This document shows, piece after piece, positions 10,920 through 22,129 of a stretch of 64,000 nucleotides of DNA. Location of the stretch: contig JAGTTD010000001.1 in assembly GCA_018398585.1 (NCBI GenBank), positions 39,199,938 through 39,263,937 of the forward strand, written 5' to 3'. Position 1 is the stretch's first letter. Each line of letters begins with the position of its first letter. The notes beneath the pieces were generated by a model, which did no database searches, was not told where the DNA came from, and saw only the letters and a list, made by a program, of their open reading frames with translations. The position numbers and the translations under genes were made by a program. This DNA comes from Simmondsia chinensis (taxonomy: Eukaryota > Streptophyta > Magnoliopsida > Caryophyllales > Simmondsiaceae).

Positions 10920-11190
10920 CTTAGCTTGCTTTGGGAAGGAATTACTCCCCTTTTATAAAGGAAGAGGAGACGTGGGGGTCAAGGATGAATCCCACCCCCT
11001 TTTCCACACCACATGTCCCTACGTGGTGCAATCCAGCCTAATTGTCCATTTAGTATTTTGAGGTCCGATTTTCTAATTTAAGTCTAGTTTATTATTACCC
11101 GATTTTTTATATAGTAATTACTTGCTCAACTATAGTTGTGACTTAGTAGCTCATCTATAGCAGTAAGTTGCTGAGTCCGAGTTATAAACA
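10920..11190. repeat. possible right half of an older split LTR
   Basis: Non-coding block ending GAGTTATAAACA, just before the copia protease region resumes. It may pair with 4620-5079. Nothing else is recognised in it. Confidence 0.25.
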
Positions 11191-11234
11191 ACCTACTCTG
11201 CAATCTCTGCCCCTATGCTTGATTCCCACTGATA

Positions 11235-13481
11235 ATTAATAGCAGTGCATTGTTTCATATGACTGATAACTCAAGTCTTTTGGTATCTCTTAGTCCTTAT
11301 CATAGTCTTGATATAATTTTGGTCAGTAATTTCACTTCTTTATTGATAACCGGGGTTAGTTCTGGTTTTCTCACTGCTCCTGTTGGTCATTTCAGTTTAT
11401 AAAATGTTGGTCTTTCCACCAATATATTATCAAGTAGTCAATTCTGTCGAGATAATTATTATCTTTTAGAATTTAGCTCAAGTGGTTTTTTTCTATTAAG
11501 AATCCTAAAAGGATGTCTACCATAATCCATTGTGCTAGTATCGGGAGTCTTTTCTTAATTCCTAAGTCGTCCTTGTTACATGTTTCACTTGTTGCCCCAA
11601 AAGTCACAATGTACTTTTGGCATGGCTGTCTAGGTCATTCCGAGCAACAAGTTTTGTCATTATTAGTTAAATACAAATTTGTTTCATGTTCCAATTTCTT
11701 TCAGAGGCTAGTCTTTGACATGCTTGTCAATTAGGCAAGCATAGTCATTTACTTTTTCAGAAGTCCTTCAAAACTTTTTGATATCATTTATTCGGATGTT
11801 GGACATCTCTTGTTTTGAGTTTAGTGGCTTTAAGTATTATTTGCTTCTTTTGTATAATTACTATCATTATGTGTGAATTTATCATCTATGCACCAAGTCT
11901 AAAATATTTGATCTATTTATTCAATTTTGAGATTTCATCTTAAATCAATTTATGATTTAAATTAATTAATTTCAACGTGATAATGGCACTAATTATATAA
12001 ATCATGATTTTAGTGACCTCTTTGCTACAAGAGGTGTTCATAGTAGAGTCTTGTGTCTCCACACTTACCAAAAGAATGGGAAAGTCAATTTTATGCATCG
12101 AATTATTGGTAATATGACACGAGCATTACTATTTCAAGCATGCGTGCCCTTCGAGTTTTGGGTTGAAGCTATTCTTGTTTTTTCCCACATACTTAACATT
12201 TTACCGTCTACAACTTTAAAGAAGAATATTCCTTGTCAATTTCTTTAGAAAAAGAAAGATATTTTTGATCATTTACGTGTTTTTGGAATGCTATCCGTAT
12301 TTGAGTACTACAGCTTCGAATAACTTGGCTTTTTATTCATTATTATGTGTCTTTTTAGGTTATCTGTCTAATCACAAAGAGTATAAATGTTTTGACTTGG
12401 CTATAACAAGGTTATCATCTCTAGACATGTGATTTTTGATGAGACAGATTTTCCCCTCATATGGCTAGGCACACTTTCTTAACATACTGTGAAGAGGCTT
12501 CATGAAGTGTTCCACAGTCCACTAGATATATCTCTATTCTCTACCATTGCACCACGCACTACGCCATACCCATCACTCATGGGCCCAGTCGCAGCCTGGC
12601 TGCATCCACCACAACGCCCACAGTGCCGCACCCGCTGCCATCGTCCATTCTATGTGTCTTGCACAACCCTGCTCCATCTTCTTCCCCAGCTCCACCTGGT
12701 CTAGTTAGGTCACTACTTCACAAGATTATATGATAATAAGCTTATGAGCACGTATTCTTAAGCCTTTGTTTAAGCCCTTTATTCTTGCTCATTTTGTTTT
12801 GCCCAATACTTCTGTTACTCATTCTTCACATTGATTGTTTCTTTTTTGAGCTAAATATGCTCATGACATGCTTGATAAAAGTGATTTTTTTAAATGTAAA
12901 CCTATGGCGACACTGAAACATTATAAATCCAGCTTGTCTAGTCAAGGTGTTGCATCTAAGTCTGATCCTTCTCTATATTGCCGTGCCGTTGGTGCATTAC
13001 AGCATCTTACTTGCACTCGCTCCAGCATCTCTTATGCAGTTTAGCAAGTGTGTCTTTTTATGTATGCTCCTAGAGATTCTAATGGGTACTCGTCAAGCAT
13101 ATTTTTCACTACATTAAATATACTATAGATCATAGTTTACTCAATTTTTCTTCTAGCACTCATCAACTTATGGCATATTCAGATGTTGACTGGGTCATTT
13201 TTCATGATACCCGTTGCTATACATTGGGTTTTTGTTTGTTTCTTGGTGATAATATTAGTTCACAGTTTTTGAAACGACAGCCCACCATTTCACATTCTAG
13301 CACAAAGGCTGAATGTCTAGCTATGGAAAATGTTGTTTAGGAGTATTGTTTGTTATGATCTCTTCTTGATGAATTCAAAATATTTGTCCTAAAGTTACCG
13401 TGCTCTATTATGATAACATTTCTGGCACTTATTTATCTACTAACCCGATTCAACGTGTTTGCAATAAACATGTGAAGATTG
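11235..13481 (+). pseudogene. interrupted copia: protease to RNase H remnants
   Basis: Protease remnant NSSALFHMTDNSSLL at about 11242 matches the copia DSGAxxHMT pattern, with Asp changed to Asn. The pre-integrase and integrase remnants follow, with the integrase end clear at 12051-12248 (QKNGKV...MHRIIGNMTRALLFQACVPFEFWVEA, listed in parts) and VIISRHVIFDETDFP near 12412. RT is largely deleted between about 12480 and 12890. RNase H resumes with YCRAVGALQHLTCTR at about 12980, and KHVKIDI ends at 13481, exactly where the solo LTR begins. Many stops. Confidence 0.8.
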
Positions 13482-13486
13482 ATATT

Positions 13487-14740
13487 TGATGTGTCGTATA
13501 TTTTATATCTTTTATACCCCATTCCTAAGATATTTTCAGCTATTACATATGTGTTATGGTATAATCTTTGTATATTTAGGCTTGGTACGTGTTTGAGCAA
13601 GGACATTTTGAAAAGTGGTGAAGAACGAGCTAAAATGGATTGAATACTATTTTGAGAAAGCCGACCATGTGTGGAAAAAGTCCCCATCGGGCCAAGATTC
13701 GGCTTTCAAATCTTGTATTGTTAGGTTTCTTGGCAGTGGGCCATGAATTGTGCCCCTAACGCATGCCATGTGCCTCTAAACATAAGGGAGGGTGACGTAA
13801 TTTTCCTGCCTCTTTGTTCTCCATTCACTTCTCTTTCTTCCCCGAGCTGCCAAGAGAGGCCTAATTCTCACGAAAGTCGAAGCGCAAGTGGTCAAAATAC
13901 GGGTTAATCGAAGAAAGAGTCAAGTCAACACCTATCAAATAAGTCCATCAATCCATGAGTTTTCTTTCCGTTTTCTCTTTTGAATTAATAATTTGTAAAA
14001 CTTCTATAGAGGAGTAGACTTATAATTTAGAGGTGAAGGATGGGTAGCTATCCGGATCCCAGATTTATATTTTATTTGCAATAATAAATTTTGTTATAGT
14101 ACTTCCACACCCCTATGAGGAGGTTTATATTTTAATGTTGGTTTTCTAATTATGTGCTTATAGCCGTGCTCGGATTTCCAATTTCATTCACGTATTATCT
14201 TGTGCTTATAGCCCAGACTGTAGTATAACATGGTTTTTATGAGTGGCAAGAGTTGAGATTGTATCCATTCATGAACACGGTCGTTTATACAAATTAACAC
14301 TAAATTAGGAGTGCCAAAGGAATTTGTTAGTATTATTGAGATAATCCTTGCTATACCTAGAGTGATAAAATGGTTATGTCATTAGACTAGTTCATTAACC
14401 TAAGCCCTAATTTAATTTTAATTTAGGTTTAGAACTCGTAGCCTTAACCTTTAAAATCATTATTGTGAAGAAATATAATGAAAAGATCTGAGTTAAGCTA
14501 ACCTAATTTGTAACCTAAACTAAGTTTGATCAATTAACAACTTTAATTTATCATTTAGTTATGTCAATTTATTTACAAACTCGTTCCTCCAACAAAAACT
14601 GATTTTTAACCACTCAATAGTCACCCAATCAAGCTTTATACTAATTCTCTATGGAAACGACACCCGTATGCCCGTCACAACTACGACTTGCTCATACGCC
14701 TGCAAGTACACGGTTTTACATACAGATTAAAGCTACATCA
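13487..14740. mobile_element. 1254-bp solo LTR with 5-bp target duplication
   Basis: The block starts TGATGTGTCG, ends GCTACATCA and is flanked by ATATT on both sides (13482-13486 and 14741-14745). It interrupts the copia RNase H in the middle of the conserved HVxIDIHFxRE motif; the missing half resumes at 14741. No coding domain is inside, so this is a lone LTR left by recombination between two LTRs. The length and the TGATG...CATCA ends suggest a large Ty3/gypsy family of the Athila or Tat type, which is an inference. Confidence 0.85.
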
Positions 14741-14896
14741 ATATTCATTTTATTCGTGAGCGAGTTTATATGGACCATATCCGTGTTATCCATATCTCTT
14801 CATCTCGATAGATTGTAAAGAGTCTTCTTCAGCATTTTTTTTATAATTCAAGCACAATCTCCACATCAAGTTATCTCCTGCTATGATTGAGGGAGA
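14741..14896 (+). pseudogene. copia RNase H end and polypurine tract
   Basis: IHFIRERVYMDHIRVIH continues the RNase H end cut at 13481. It is followed by decayed coding sequence and by GATTGAGGGAGA, the polypurine tract that primes plus-strand synthesis, just before the 3' LTR. Confidence 0.8.
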
Positions 14897-15039
14897 AGTT
14901 AGATTACATGTATAGCTAATCATGACAATATGTATATATATGGGCTCATTAGACTTGGCCTTGCATTCATATAAGCATGTATTCATTTATTATAAATATG
15001 TGAGGTACTCTCAATTGCCGGGTGGCTCGTTATGTTACA
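14897..15039 (+). repeat. 3' LTR of the interrupted copia
   Basis: About 143 bp, aligned over its length with 3649-3780 through the GACTTGGCCTTGCATT block and ATTATAAATAT box. The start has drifted to AGTTAG and the end reads TGTTACA. Confidence 0.65.
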
Positions 15040-15120
15040 ATCACTAATTCGCCACTGAAATTTTTTAAAGAATTAGAGACTGCATTTTTTGTGTCTCCAA
15101 CTGTTAGTTTTCCAGTAGTG

Positions 15121-15380
15121 TACAACAACAATAATAACAACAGACCTAGTGCCTCAAGAACTCCCGTTTAAGCGAGGTCTAGGGGGTGGATGTACGCAGC
15201 CTTACCCCTTCAGGGTGTAACCCTACCGAGAAGTTGTTTTCGATGCTCCCCAGCCTTATGGGGTTGGCAACATGAAGACTTCTCCCGAGGTCATCCATCA
15301 TGCTACTACTCTTGCCCAAGCACGCTCAACTTTGAAGTTCTAATGCAATCCGGTGCATTAGTGCCTGATAAATGAACACT
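15121..15380 (-). mobile_element. composite SINE: 5S rRNA-like head with RTE-LINE-type 3' tail
   Basis: Read on the minus strand, a 5S rRNA-like head (15378-15262) runs into a short linker. After it comes a tail that matches the 3' end of the RTE LINE at 25261-25400: an identical 19-mer at 15192-15210 and 25335-25353, then a CCCC-AGACC block, a GAGGCACTAGGTCTG-type block and a TTG/TTA-rich end at 15121-15140. RNA polymerase III head plus LINE-derived tail is the definition of a SINE. Target duplications are not recognisable, so the copy is old or the ends are imprecise. A lone 5S pseudogene next to a LINE end is the alternative. Confidence 0.72.
15262..15378 (-). pseudogene. 5S rRNA-like sequence with intact-looking internal promoter
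   Basis: About 117 nt aligned end to end with plant 5S rRNA, the first 15-20 nt being the most diverged. The three internal control elements of RNA polymerase III type 1 promoters are visible: A box AGTTGAGCGTGC (15320-15331), intermediate element AAGAGTAGTA (15304-15313) and C box GATGGATGACCTCGGG (15284-15299). Differences scattered along the body argue against a functional rRNA gene. There is no 5S tandem array here. Confidence 0.82.
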
Positions 15381-17240
15381 TGTGACAAGGTCAAATATCG
15401 ACTCCAACACTTGATGACACATCCGATTTAAGTATCATAAGCCAACTTAATCCTTACATCAAATCGAAGAGTCATTACTTGCAAAAGAAATCTTTTTCTT
15501 CTCCTATTGAAGTAAGAATAATGTAAATTCAAAGCAACTTCTAATCTTTCCCCGACAATAGGGCTACCTTTTGGAAAAATTTGGCTCCAAAAATTACTCC
15601 AATAGATAATCACGTGGCTCCTAGAATATTGTGTATTAAGCGAATATTGACTTGCCAATGTGTTTTCAGATCACTAGGGCTTATGTCACGTGACCTTTGT
15701 TAATTGTTTGCATGGAATTTGATGAAATTGATTGATTACCTTTTGCACTGTGACCATCCACCGCTTCGCCAATTGTCAAGCAATCTTTATACTATATTCT
15801 TTATTTTATTTTGCGCTCCTTTTTATTAAATTAATTATGATAATATAATTATCTAAATAACTGAGATTTTGTCTTTTTTTGTTAGATATCTTTTAATATA
15901 TGGGATATGGTGATATTCCGTTTTTTATCATTAACTGTTTAAATATGGCATCAGGTCCTAGTAACGTATATCTATCTTTTTTAAAATTTTCTGGTAAATA
16001 TTCGATGAATTAGTCTAGCAAATGTTTACCATAGTCCAATACAAATATATTTGTGATAAAAATTTTTAAACCTAGCCAAAAATATCTTACATTAAAATAT
16101 ATTTAACACAAAACCATCACAAAATATAACCAAACCAACAATTATTTCAATTTCCTTAAGAATGAATTTTGTCTGGTTCGTGTCAAAATCATGTAATGTT
16201 ATATCATATTTAATAAGCTTTAGTTATAACATTTTGATACTAAGATGATAAAAAATTCAAAAATCTTGATATGTTAATAATAATTCAAGAAAAATAAAAT
16301 AAAATAAACCATGACATCAGTTTCAAGGAATGTCATATATAAATAAAATAATGAATGTGTGGAGGGGTCAACATGTTTGGTTTGCTTACAAACACAGAGA
16401 ATGGACATCAAGGTCATGTCCCAAATTAAATTAAATTCAATTAGACACGTAACCACCATGTGCAGCCAAGCTTTCTTTTCCTGTAAATTTTACCCAAAGA
16501 AAATATTTACAGAAATAAATGAACTTTCATGTCTTATATTAAAAACACAAAAGATAATTTTAAAATGGAATATTTTTTTTTTTTTTTTAACTAAGTAGTA
16601 ATATATTGGTTTGCACTATTAAGTTCGCTTAGAGGCAAACTCGGAAATGCATTTACTATGACTAGGGGATCAATCAAGTTAAAACTATAAGTGATTGGCT
16701 TTAGTTAATAATATTTTAGTATTTTTAGTTGCATTTGATTCCGGTTTGCAATTAGTTGGGTTCTAGAAGTGCCCAAATAAAGGAGACTTCGACAAATGCG
16801 GAGTTAACGTGTACAAATTAAAAATATTGACCCAAGTCGCGCTGCAATTGGGATCTTGAGCAATGTAAAATACTTCTTAACACATTACCTTGGACGCTAA
16901 AGAGTTAATAATTGCAGTGGAAATAAGTTGAGAGCTTGGCAGCCTACCCTAAGGCAAATTTAGTCAGGCTACTAGTCTGGTGACATTGACACAAGATAAC
17001 TCAATCAAGATCAAATCTAACAAGATTTAGATGAAGCGAACCAACTTGAGTGACCAATCCCGAATCAACTTAATTAAGCTCAAGACTTAGCATGGTCAAA
17101 ACCTCGAAACTAATGGCGCAACTTAAATTCACTATAGGGTGAATATAGGAAATTGTGCTAGAAAGCGAGAAAAAAATATGCCTTTTCGAACATCGTCACC
17201 AACACTCTGATTGTCTAGAGTAGATTAAAGATGTTTTGGT
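15381..17240. other. AT-rich non-coding region, nothing recognised
   Basis: No reading frame with a recognisable domain on either strand. It contains a T run at 16570-16588 and several long A/T stretches. Confidence 0.5.
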
Positions 17241-17705
17241 ATGTCTATAGGCAAGACATACCATATTCTCTATGCTTTTAAGATTGCTTCGGTCGCCTCT
17301 GAGGTGTTCTGCAAATGGATGGCATCTGATTCAATCAAGTGTGGCTCCAATATCAATGGTGTTGAGGTTGATGTCGATGGTGACTTGAGATCCGGCGGCA
17401 ATGAGGTGGAGGTAGGTGGTGATTCAAAAAATGGTGGTGGCAAGCTCGAACTGGACAATGGTGCGAATTCTTGTGGCTGTGGGGTTGAAGTGGGTGGTGG
17501 CTCAAAATCAAGTGGCGGGGTGGCTGAAGTGGTCAGTAGCTTGATGGATGGTGGTTTGAAATCAGGTGACGATGAGGCTGGAGTAAGCAGTGTTCAAGTG
17601 TTGCCCTTCCTTGAAAAGATGCCCACGCCTCCAGCATATGGGGTTCTGAGCTCAGATGTTCAGTACATCACCTCATTAGAATCCAAATTTAGTGAAGAAA
17701 CTTGA
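17241..17705 (+). CDS. hypothetical glycine-rich reading frame
   Basis: A 154-codon open frame from the ATG at 17241 to TGA at 17703. The middle is rich in Gly, Ser, Val and acidic residues, with repeated GG(V/K)xEV-type words (EVDVDGD, EVEVGGD, EVGGGSK, GVAEV), so it is low-complexity repetitive sequence. No signal peptide, membrane span or catalytic motif is visible. Downstream sequence to about 17860 keeps a coding-like look in shifted frames. I do not recognise a family; it may be a fragment of a retroelement or of a degraded host gene. Confidence 0.25.
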   Translation: MSIGKTYHILYAFKIASVASEVFCKWMASDSIKCGSNINGVEVDVDGDLRSGGNEVEVGGDSKNGGGKLELDNGANSCGCGVEVGGGSKSSGGVAEVVSSLMDGGLKSGDDEAGVSSVQVLPFLEKMPTPPAYGVLSSDVQYITSLESKFSEET

Positions 17706-19507
17706 GACAAGAAAGAAGTTGTGTTGATCAGGAAGGCTGGTGTGAAGACCGAGCGGGGGGGCGGGGGGTGGAAGGGATTGCATGTAATCAAATGCTTCCT
17801 GAGGATGAACAAGTTTGCAAGGCTTGCAGGCAGAAAATGAAAGAAAGTGGGTAGGTGGTGCAACAGCAGGGGCGCTGGTTATGGTGTGGAGCCAGACAAT
17901 CTCCTGATGGTGGTCGCTCCTTTAGTAGCTAGAGCTAATGATAATTATAAGGAAGATGGTGTTTTAGCAGGTCCTTTTCCACGCATTGGATGGCTTACCG
18001 ACATCGCAAGGTAATGACAATGTTCCTGTTGGAGATGAGGTTATGGTGGCGGTTCATGTAAAGGTGTTTGGTTAGGATGAGTTGGTTGATGATCTCCCTG
18101 TTTATACTGGCCAAGAGCACACTGTATCCTTTATTGATCTATCCCCTTTTAAAATCAGCCCCAAACACTGCCATGATAAGCCCTCTACTGAGCCTTCTTA
18201 TGTTCTCCTTAAGGTCCACCCAACTTAGGAATTTGGAAAGAAATTGGGCCTAAGGTATAATAATTCTGACTATGACATACATCAACTCCTTTGGTTTCTT
18301 GAAGGAAATATCTCTAGTGAGATTACCCACAAGATAACGGGGCATCACAAGAAAAAGTTAGCTCTTGCTCCATCCCCTATCTGACCCTAACAAAAGATGT
18401 AGCTTAGATAGATAGGGTCTATGTTAAAGTGTCTCAAGTAATATCAACAGTCTGTCTAATCATTAATGCTTGTGTCTTTTTTGGCGGGTTTATGCCCAGA
18501 AAGATATCATCCATTTGGCTTGTTGTGGTTGAAGACTTGATAAAGGTGTCATCCATTTAACTTTTCGTGTTTTAGGAGTTCGTGTAGGTATAGACATCAA
18601 GGTTTCTTGGGGAATTTGTTGTACTTCAAAAGTTGGCATGGTGGTAGGTATTTAGGTGTTTTTGGGTTTGTTGCTGCGGTTTTTTTTTTCTCCCGCGCTT
18701 GTGGGCTTTCTTGAACTTCGTTTCAATAGGTGCGCCGGTTTCAAGGTGAGAGTTATCTCTTTAATTATCGAAAAAGAAAAAGCAAATGTCTGTTAAAATA
18801 AAACTAAATTTCTGACGTGGTTTTGGGACCCTATCTAAGGCCTATGGTTCCCTTATTTATAAATTCAATGATAATTATCCTGTATAAGATTCACACTTGC
18901 AAGTATCACCTTAGGGGAACCTATCACTCCATGTTTAACTCAAATCCTCCGAAGTAAGATATTCGTCGGAGAGTTGAATCCTTTTCCTTCACTTTCTTAC
19001 TCTATATTGCTATCGTCCCTCGGCACCCACATTTAGCTATGACAACCTAGGTAACTACCTTAGGCATGTGCTAGGCATACATTTTATTTAATAGGAACAG
19101 TGTTTTCCTCAGAGCACATATCTTTACTAGGTGATATCCTCGATTATGTGCCTAGCATGTGTCATTAATCAAAATGCCGTCGTTCCTGAATACGCAAATT
19201 TTCCAGGTTAACAAATGCCCTCTTCTATCTGTTAGATAATTTTCTAAAGCCACGAAGATAAAATAGTGATTTGATGCACAATGGCTAGATGCCACAAGGA
19301 ATGGAGGTGGTGGAATTCCATCAGTCTCTAATTGTTGAAGAATTTTATTTTGAACTGCAGTTCTCAAAGGTAGTTTTCGCCAATTTATTATTTAATTTTT
19401 TGAAATTTTATATTCTCTCGATTTCTCTCAAAACCCTAGCTTTTGTTATTCTCATGCTCGCGTTTTCTTTCTTCTCACCATTTTAAGTTCTTGATCATTG
19501 GTTCCTA
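17706..19507. other. unassigned sequence
   Basis: Contains a G-rich run at 17754-17768 and a T run at 18681-18689. Coding-like patches near 18060-18360 are broken by stops. No domain recognised. Confidence 0.4.
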
Positions 19508-21890
19508 ATGGCTCGAATTGCTTACTTCCTATCTCTTCAAGGTTTTGGGAAGAACAATAATCTTCTTGATATTGAAACCCTCAAGCACCATATCTAGACT
19601 GGCCCTGTTGTGATACTTGATTAAATTTAAGCTTTAAAAGTTGGTCCTTTCTTTAAGAGATATCTTCCGTCTTCTAGGGATGGGAAATCTTCTTCGAGCC
19701 TCCTAATCTTTACTGAAAGCCCTCTATTTAACCATAATAGGGATCGATGGGAGGTGTTCACCAAATTCTTAGGGGTGTTTACAAACAGTTTTGAGGCTTC
19801 TCTCATTTGAGCCTTTTTCCAAGTTCAAGTAGGCTGGAAAAGGACTCACATTCATAAAGATTCTCTCCTTTTCAAAAGTCGGATACTCCAAGGGGCAAAA
19901 TGTATTCAATAATGCAGTGAGTTGAAATCAAGCTACAAGGAAAGTAAAGGACCCTCCTATCTATGAGGCGCTCAAGGTTTCTACCTGCCTCATCAGGTTA
20001 AATTACCTATGATAACTGCGCTGACCTGCTTCTAGAATCATTGTCTTAACACCTTTGTCCTCCTTGAAGAGTTCCTTGGTATTACCCTTGAGGACGTGAT
20101 GCTCTAGTATGTCTCTGCCTCTCAGGTCTTGATTATTTTGTGATATGGTATGTGTCGCAGGAAGCCAAAAACCATCCCTACCTAATCCCTTGTCAAACCA
20201 TTTATTCGTTGTTCGTTATCTCTTAGTTCAGCAAGTTTAACTATGAATTATTAGATGCCTCAAGGGATGAAGGGATTATCTTTCATTTATTTCAATTTGA
20301 TAAATTTTTCTATAGCCATACCTCAAACATCATATTGCATTTTTGAAGTTGTTGATTGTAAAAATGGCCCTTACTGATGAACCTTTAGCCCGTAGCTTGA
20401 TGTTCTAGGGTCGCGTCTACAAATGCCTCCAGGGCATAGTTGCTACAACATATAGCAACTCTACTAAAGGCCCGTTATGATTTTTTCAATTATGGGTTCA
20501 AGCTTCGTTTCTAACAATATGTCATAAAGGTCTTGCTAACCCTATCCTTGATCTCGCCTGCTATTATTAGGAGTTCTTTACTCGAAAGGTCGTTAGTATC
20601 CCTTCAAAAGTGGCATTTTGTCAGAGATTTTAATATACTGATAGATATCATAATGGAAAAAGATGCTTATTTGGACCCCCTTCATTAAGGAAATATGAGG
20701 CTCTTTATATCAGGCACTTCCACCTAGACCAATAAAAATCCATTGATATCAGTTTAATTGTTCGGAAAAGCATAGTGATCCCCTAACATCTATTTATTTT
20801 GCATCATACTGGACCTGGGATTGAAACATAACCCACAACCTATTTACCAGGCTGTTCAAAATGGTTCAATCCATTTCATTTCCCTCAATCTTTGGCCCTT
20901 AAAGTTTCATTACACACATAGCACTAAGTGTCAATCCACTAAGTATATGAAATTTATTGGAATAAACTCTACCTTTATATGGCTTAATGGCAGTCATGTA
21001 GTTCGTAGGTACTTGCCTAAGGCTGGTAGATATTTCTTAGCTAGTTGTGCTTCTTATTGGAACTCCTAGGAGTTAGTAAGTGTCAAGCAATATTTAATCA
21101 GTTGTTTTCTAACCATGTATCAACTACAGCCAGTAAATTGGAATAGCTACCAGCTTCTAACTTAAGGAGGACTACAAGAATCCTTCCTGATGGTAGGGTT
21201 TCCTACTTTGTACCTTTTCGTTGTTGCTCAAATCAGGGATCTATTGCCCTTACTTAACCCTCGTCTCATTGCTTTTGTTCCCAAATCCTACTACAACTCC
21301 TCCGACACTAAAGAAATTAAGTAAGTGGCCTTCAAGGCCAAATCCTATAGGTCAATCCTCTCAAAGATAATCGGTATTTGTGGATGTTAACTACTCCAAT
21401 TCCTATTTCTACCAATGAATGAACTTCAAGGTGGTAACTCACCTTCCCTAATGTTAATGAGAAGCTTATGAGGTGCCCAAAGAAGTTATTTCTAACCTCA
21501 AATGCCTCTAGAGACACTAACTTAAGCAATATCTCTAAAATTAGAAAAAGAATTAGAGAGTATAGCCTCTTAGATTAGGAGAAGGAAGTCTAGAACAATT
21601 GCATCTAGTAAAAGCCCTAAGCCTTTCCTCAAGGTCCTGGGGACATTAATGAACTAGAGAACTCCTCTCAAGAACCCATGCTCAAGCCTCCGAAGCCTCA
21701 ATATGCGAACAAGCATCACCATCCCAGGAATGAGACTTTTCAACCAAGACTCAACACTCAAATAGCTAAGCTATGGAGGTTCATTCCCAAGAGATAAGGA
21801 TTTTGTTTCCTCAGTACTTAGAGATATGGACATCATTCAGTCAAGTCATCATAGCCATGACTTTTTTCAAAGTTACTTTTCAATCCCTAT
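19508..21890 (+). pseudogene. decayed coding-like region of unknown family
   Basis: From the ATG at 19508 a frame with several stops reads as plausible protein (MARIAYFLSLQGFGKNNNLL, then a WEVFTKFLGVFTNSFE segment near 19748-19796, and FVLLEEFLGITLEDVML near 20057-20105). A further open patch lies at 20821-21069. Amino acid composition looks coding, but I cannot name the family. It lies upstream of gypsy RNase H on the same strand and might be the remains of that or another element. Confidence 0.3.
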
Positions 21891-21894
21891 ATCT

Positions 21895-22129
21895 GCTGAC
21901 GTGGTAGGTTCATTACTCGGACAATGCCACTCTTAAATACATCAATCGCCAACACAAGCTTTCCGAGCAACATATGAAGTAGGTGGGATTCATCTAGCTT
22001 TTTTGTTTCATCCTAAAGCACAAGCCTAGGGCTCGGAACAAGGTAGTTGATGCCTTGAGCTATAGAGTAATGGTGCTATTTAGCAACCATATCATCGCAC
22101 TCGAGCTTGACACAATCGTAGAGTAGTAC
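21895..22129 (+). pseudogene. gypsy RNase H remnant, left part of the outermost nest element
   Basis: YSDNATLKYINRQHKLSEQH followed by HKPRARNKVVDALSYRVM is the end of a Ty3/gypsy RNase H domain. It stops at the AGTAC target site of the minus-strand chromovirus and resumes at 32586. The upstream RT and gag of this element are not recognisable. Confidence 0.8.

Larger units (their letters stand above)
3649..15039 (+). mobile_element. old Ty1/copia retrotransposon, interrupted by later insertions
   Basis: The element is bounded by two related short LTRs (3649-3780 and 14897-15039) in the same orientation. A tRNA-Met-like primer site follows the first, and copia protease, integrase, RT and RNase H remnants lie between. 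The body is split by a chromovirus (5080-10919), perhaps sitting in an older LTR remnant, and by a solo LTR (13487-14740). No convincing target duplication flanks it, which fits its age or an imprecise boundary. Confidence 0.75.

Noticed and set aside
15262..15378. Functional 5S rRNA gene
   Set aside because: Many scattered substitutions, no tandem array and no pol III T-run terminator at the 5S 3' end; it runs into a LINE-type tail instead.
15121..15380. Cassandra TRIM LTR as the source of the 5S sequence
   Set aside because: No TG...CA ends, no primer site or polypurine tract beside it, and the sequence after the 5S part is an RTE-type tail. Not fully excluded, so named as an alternative.
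17241..17705. Host glycine-rich protein gene
   Set aside because: Open frame is modest in length and low in complexity, with no signal peptide, and the surroundings are decayed; kept only as a low-confidence reading frame.
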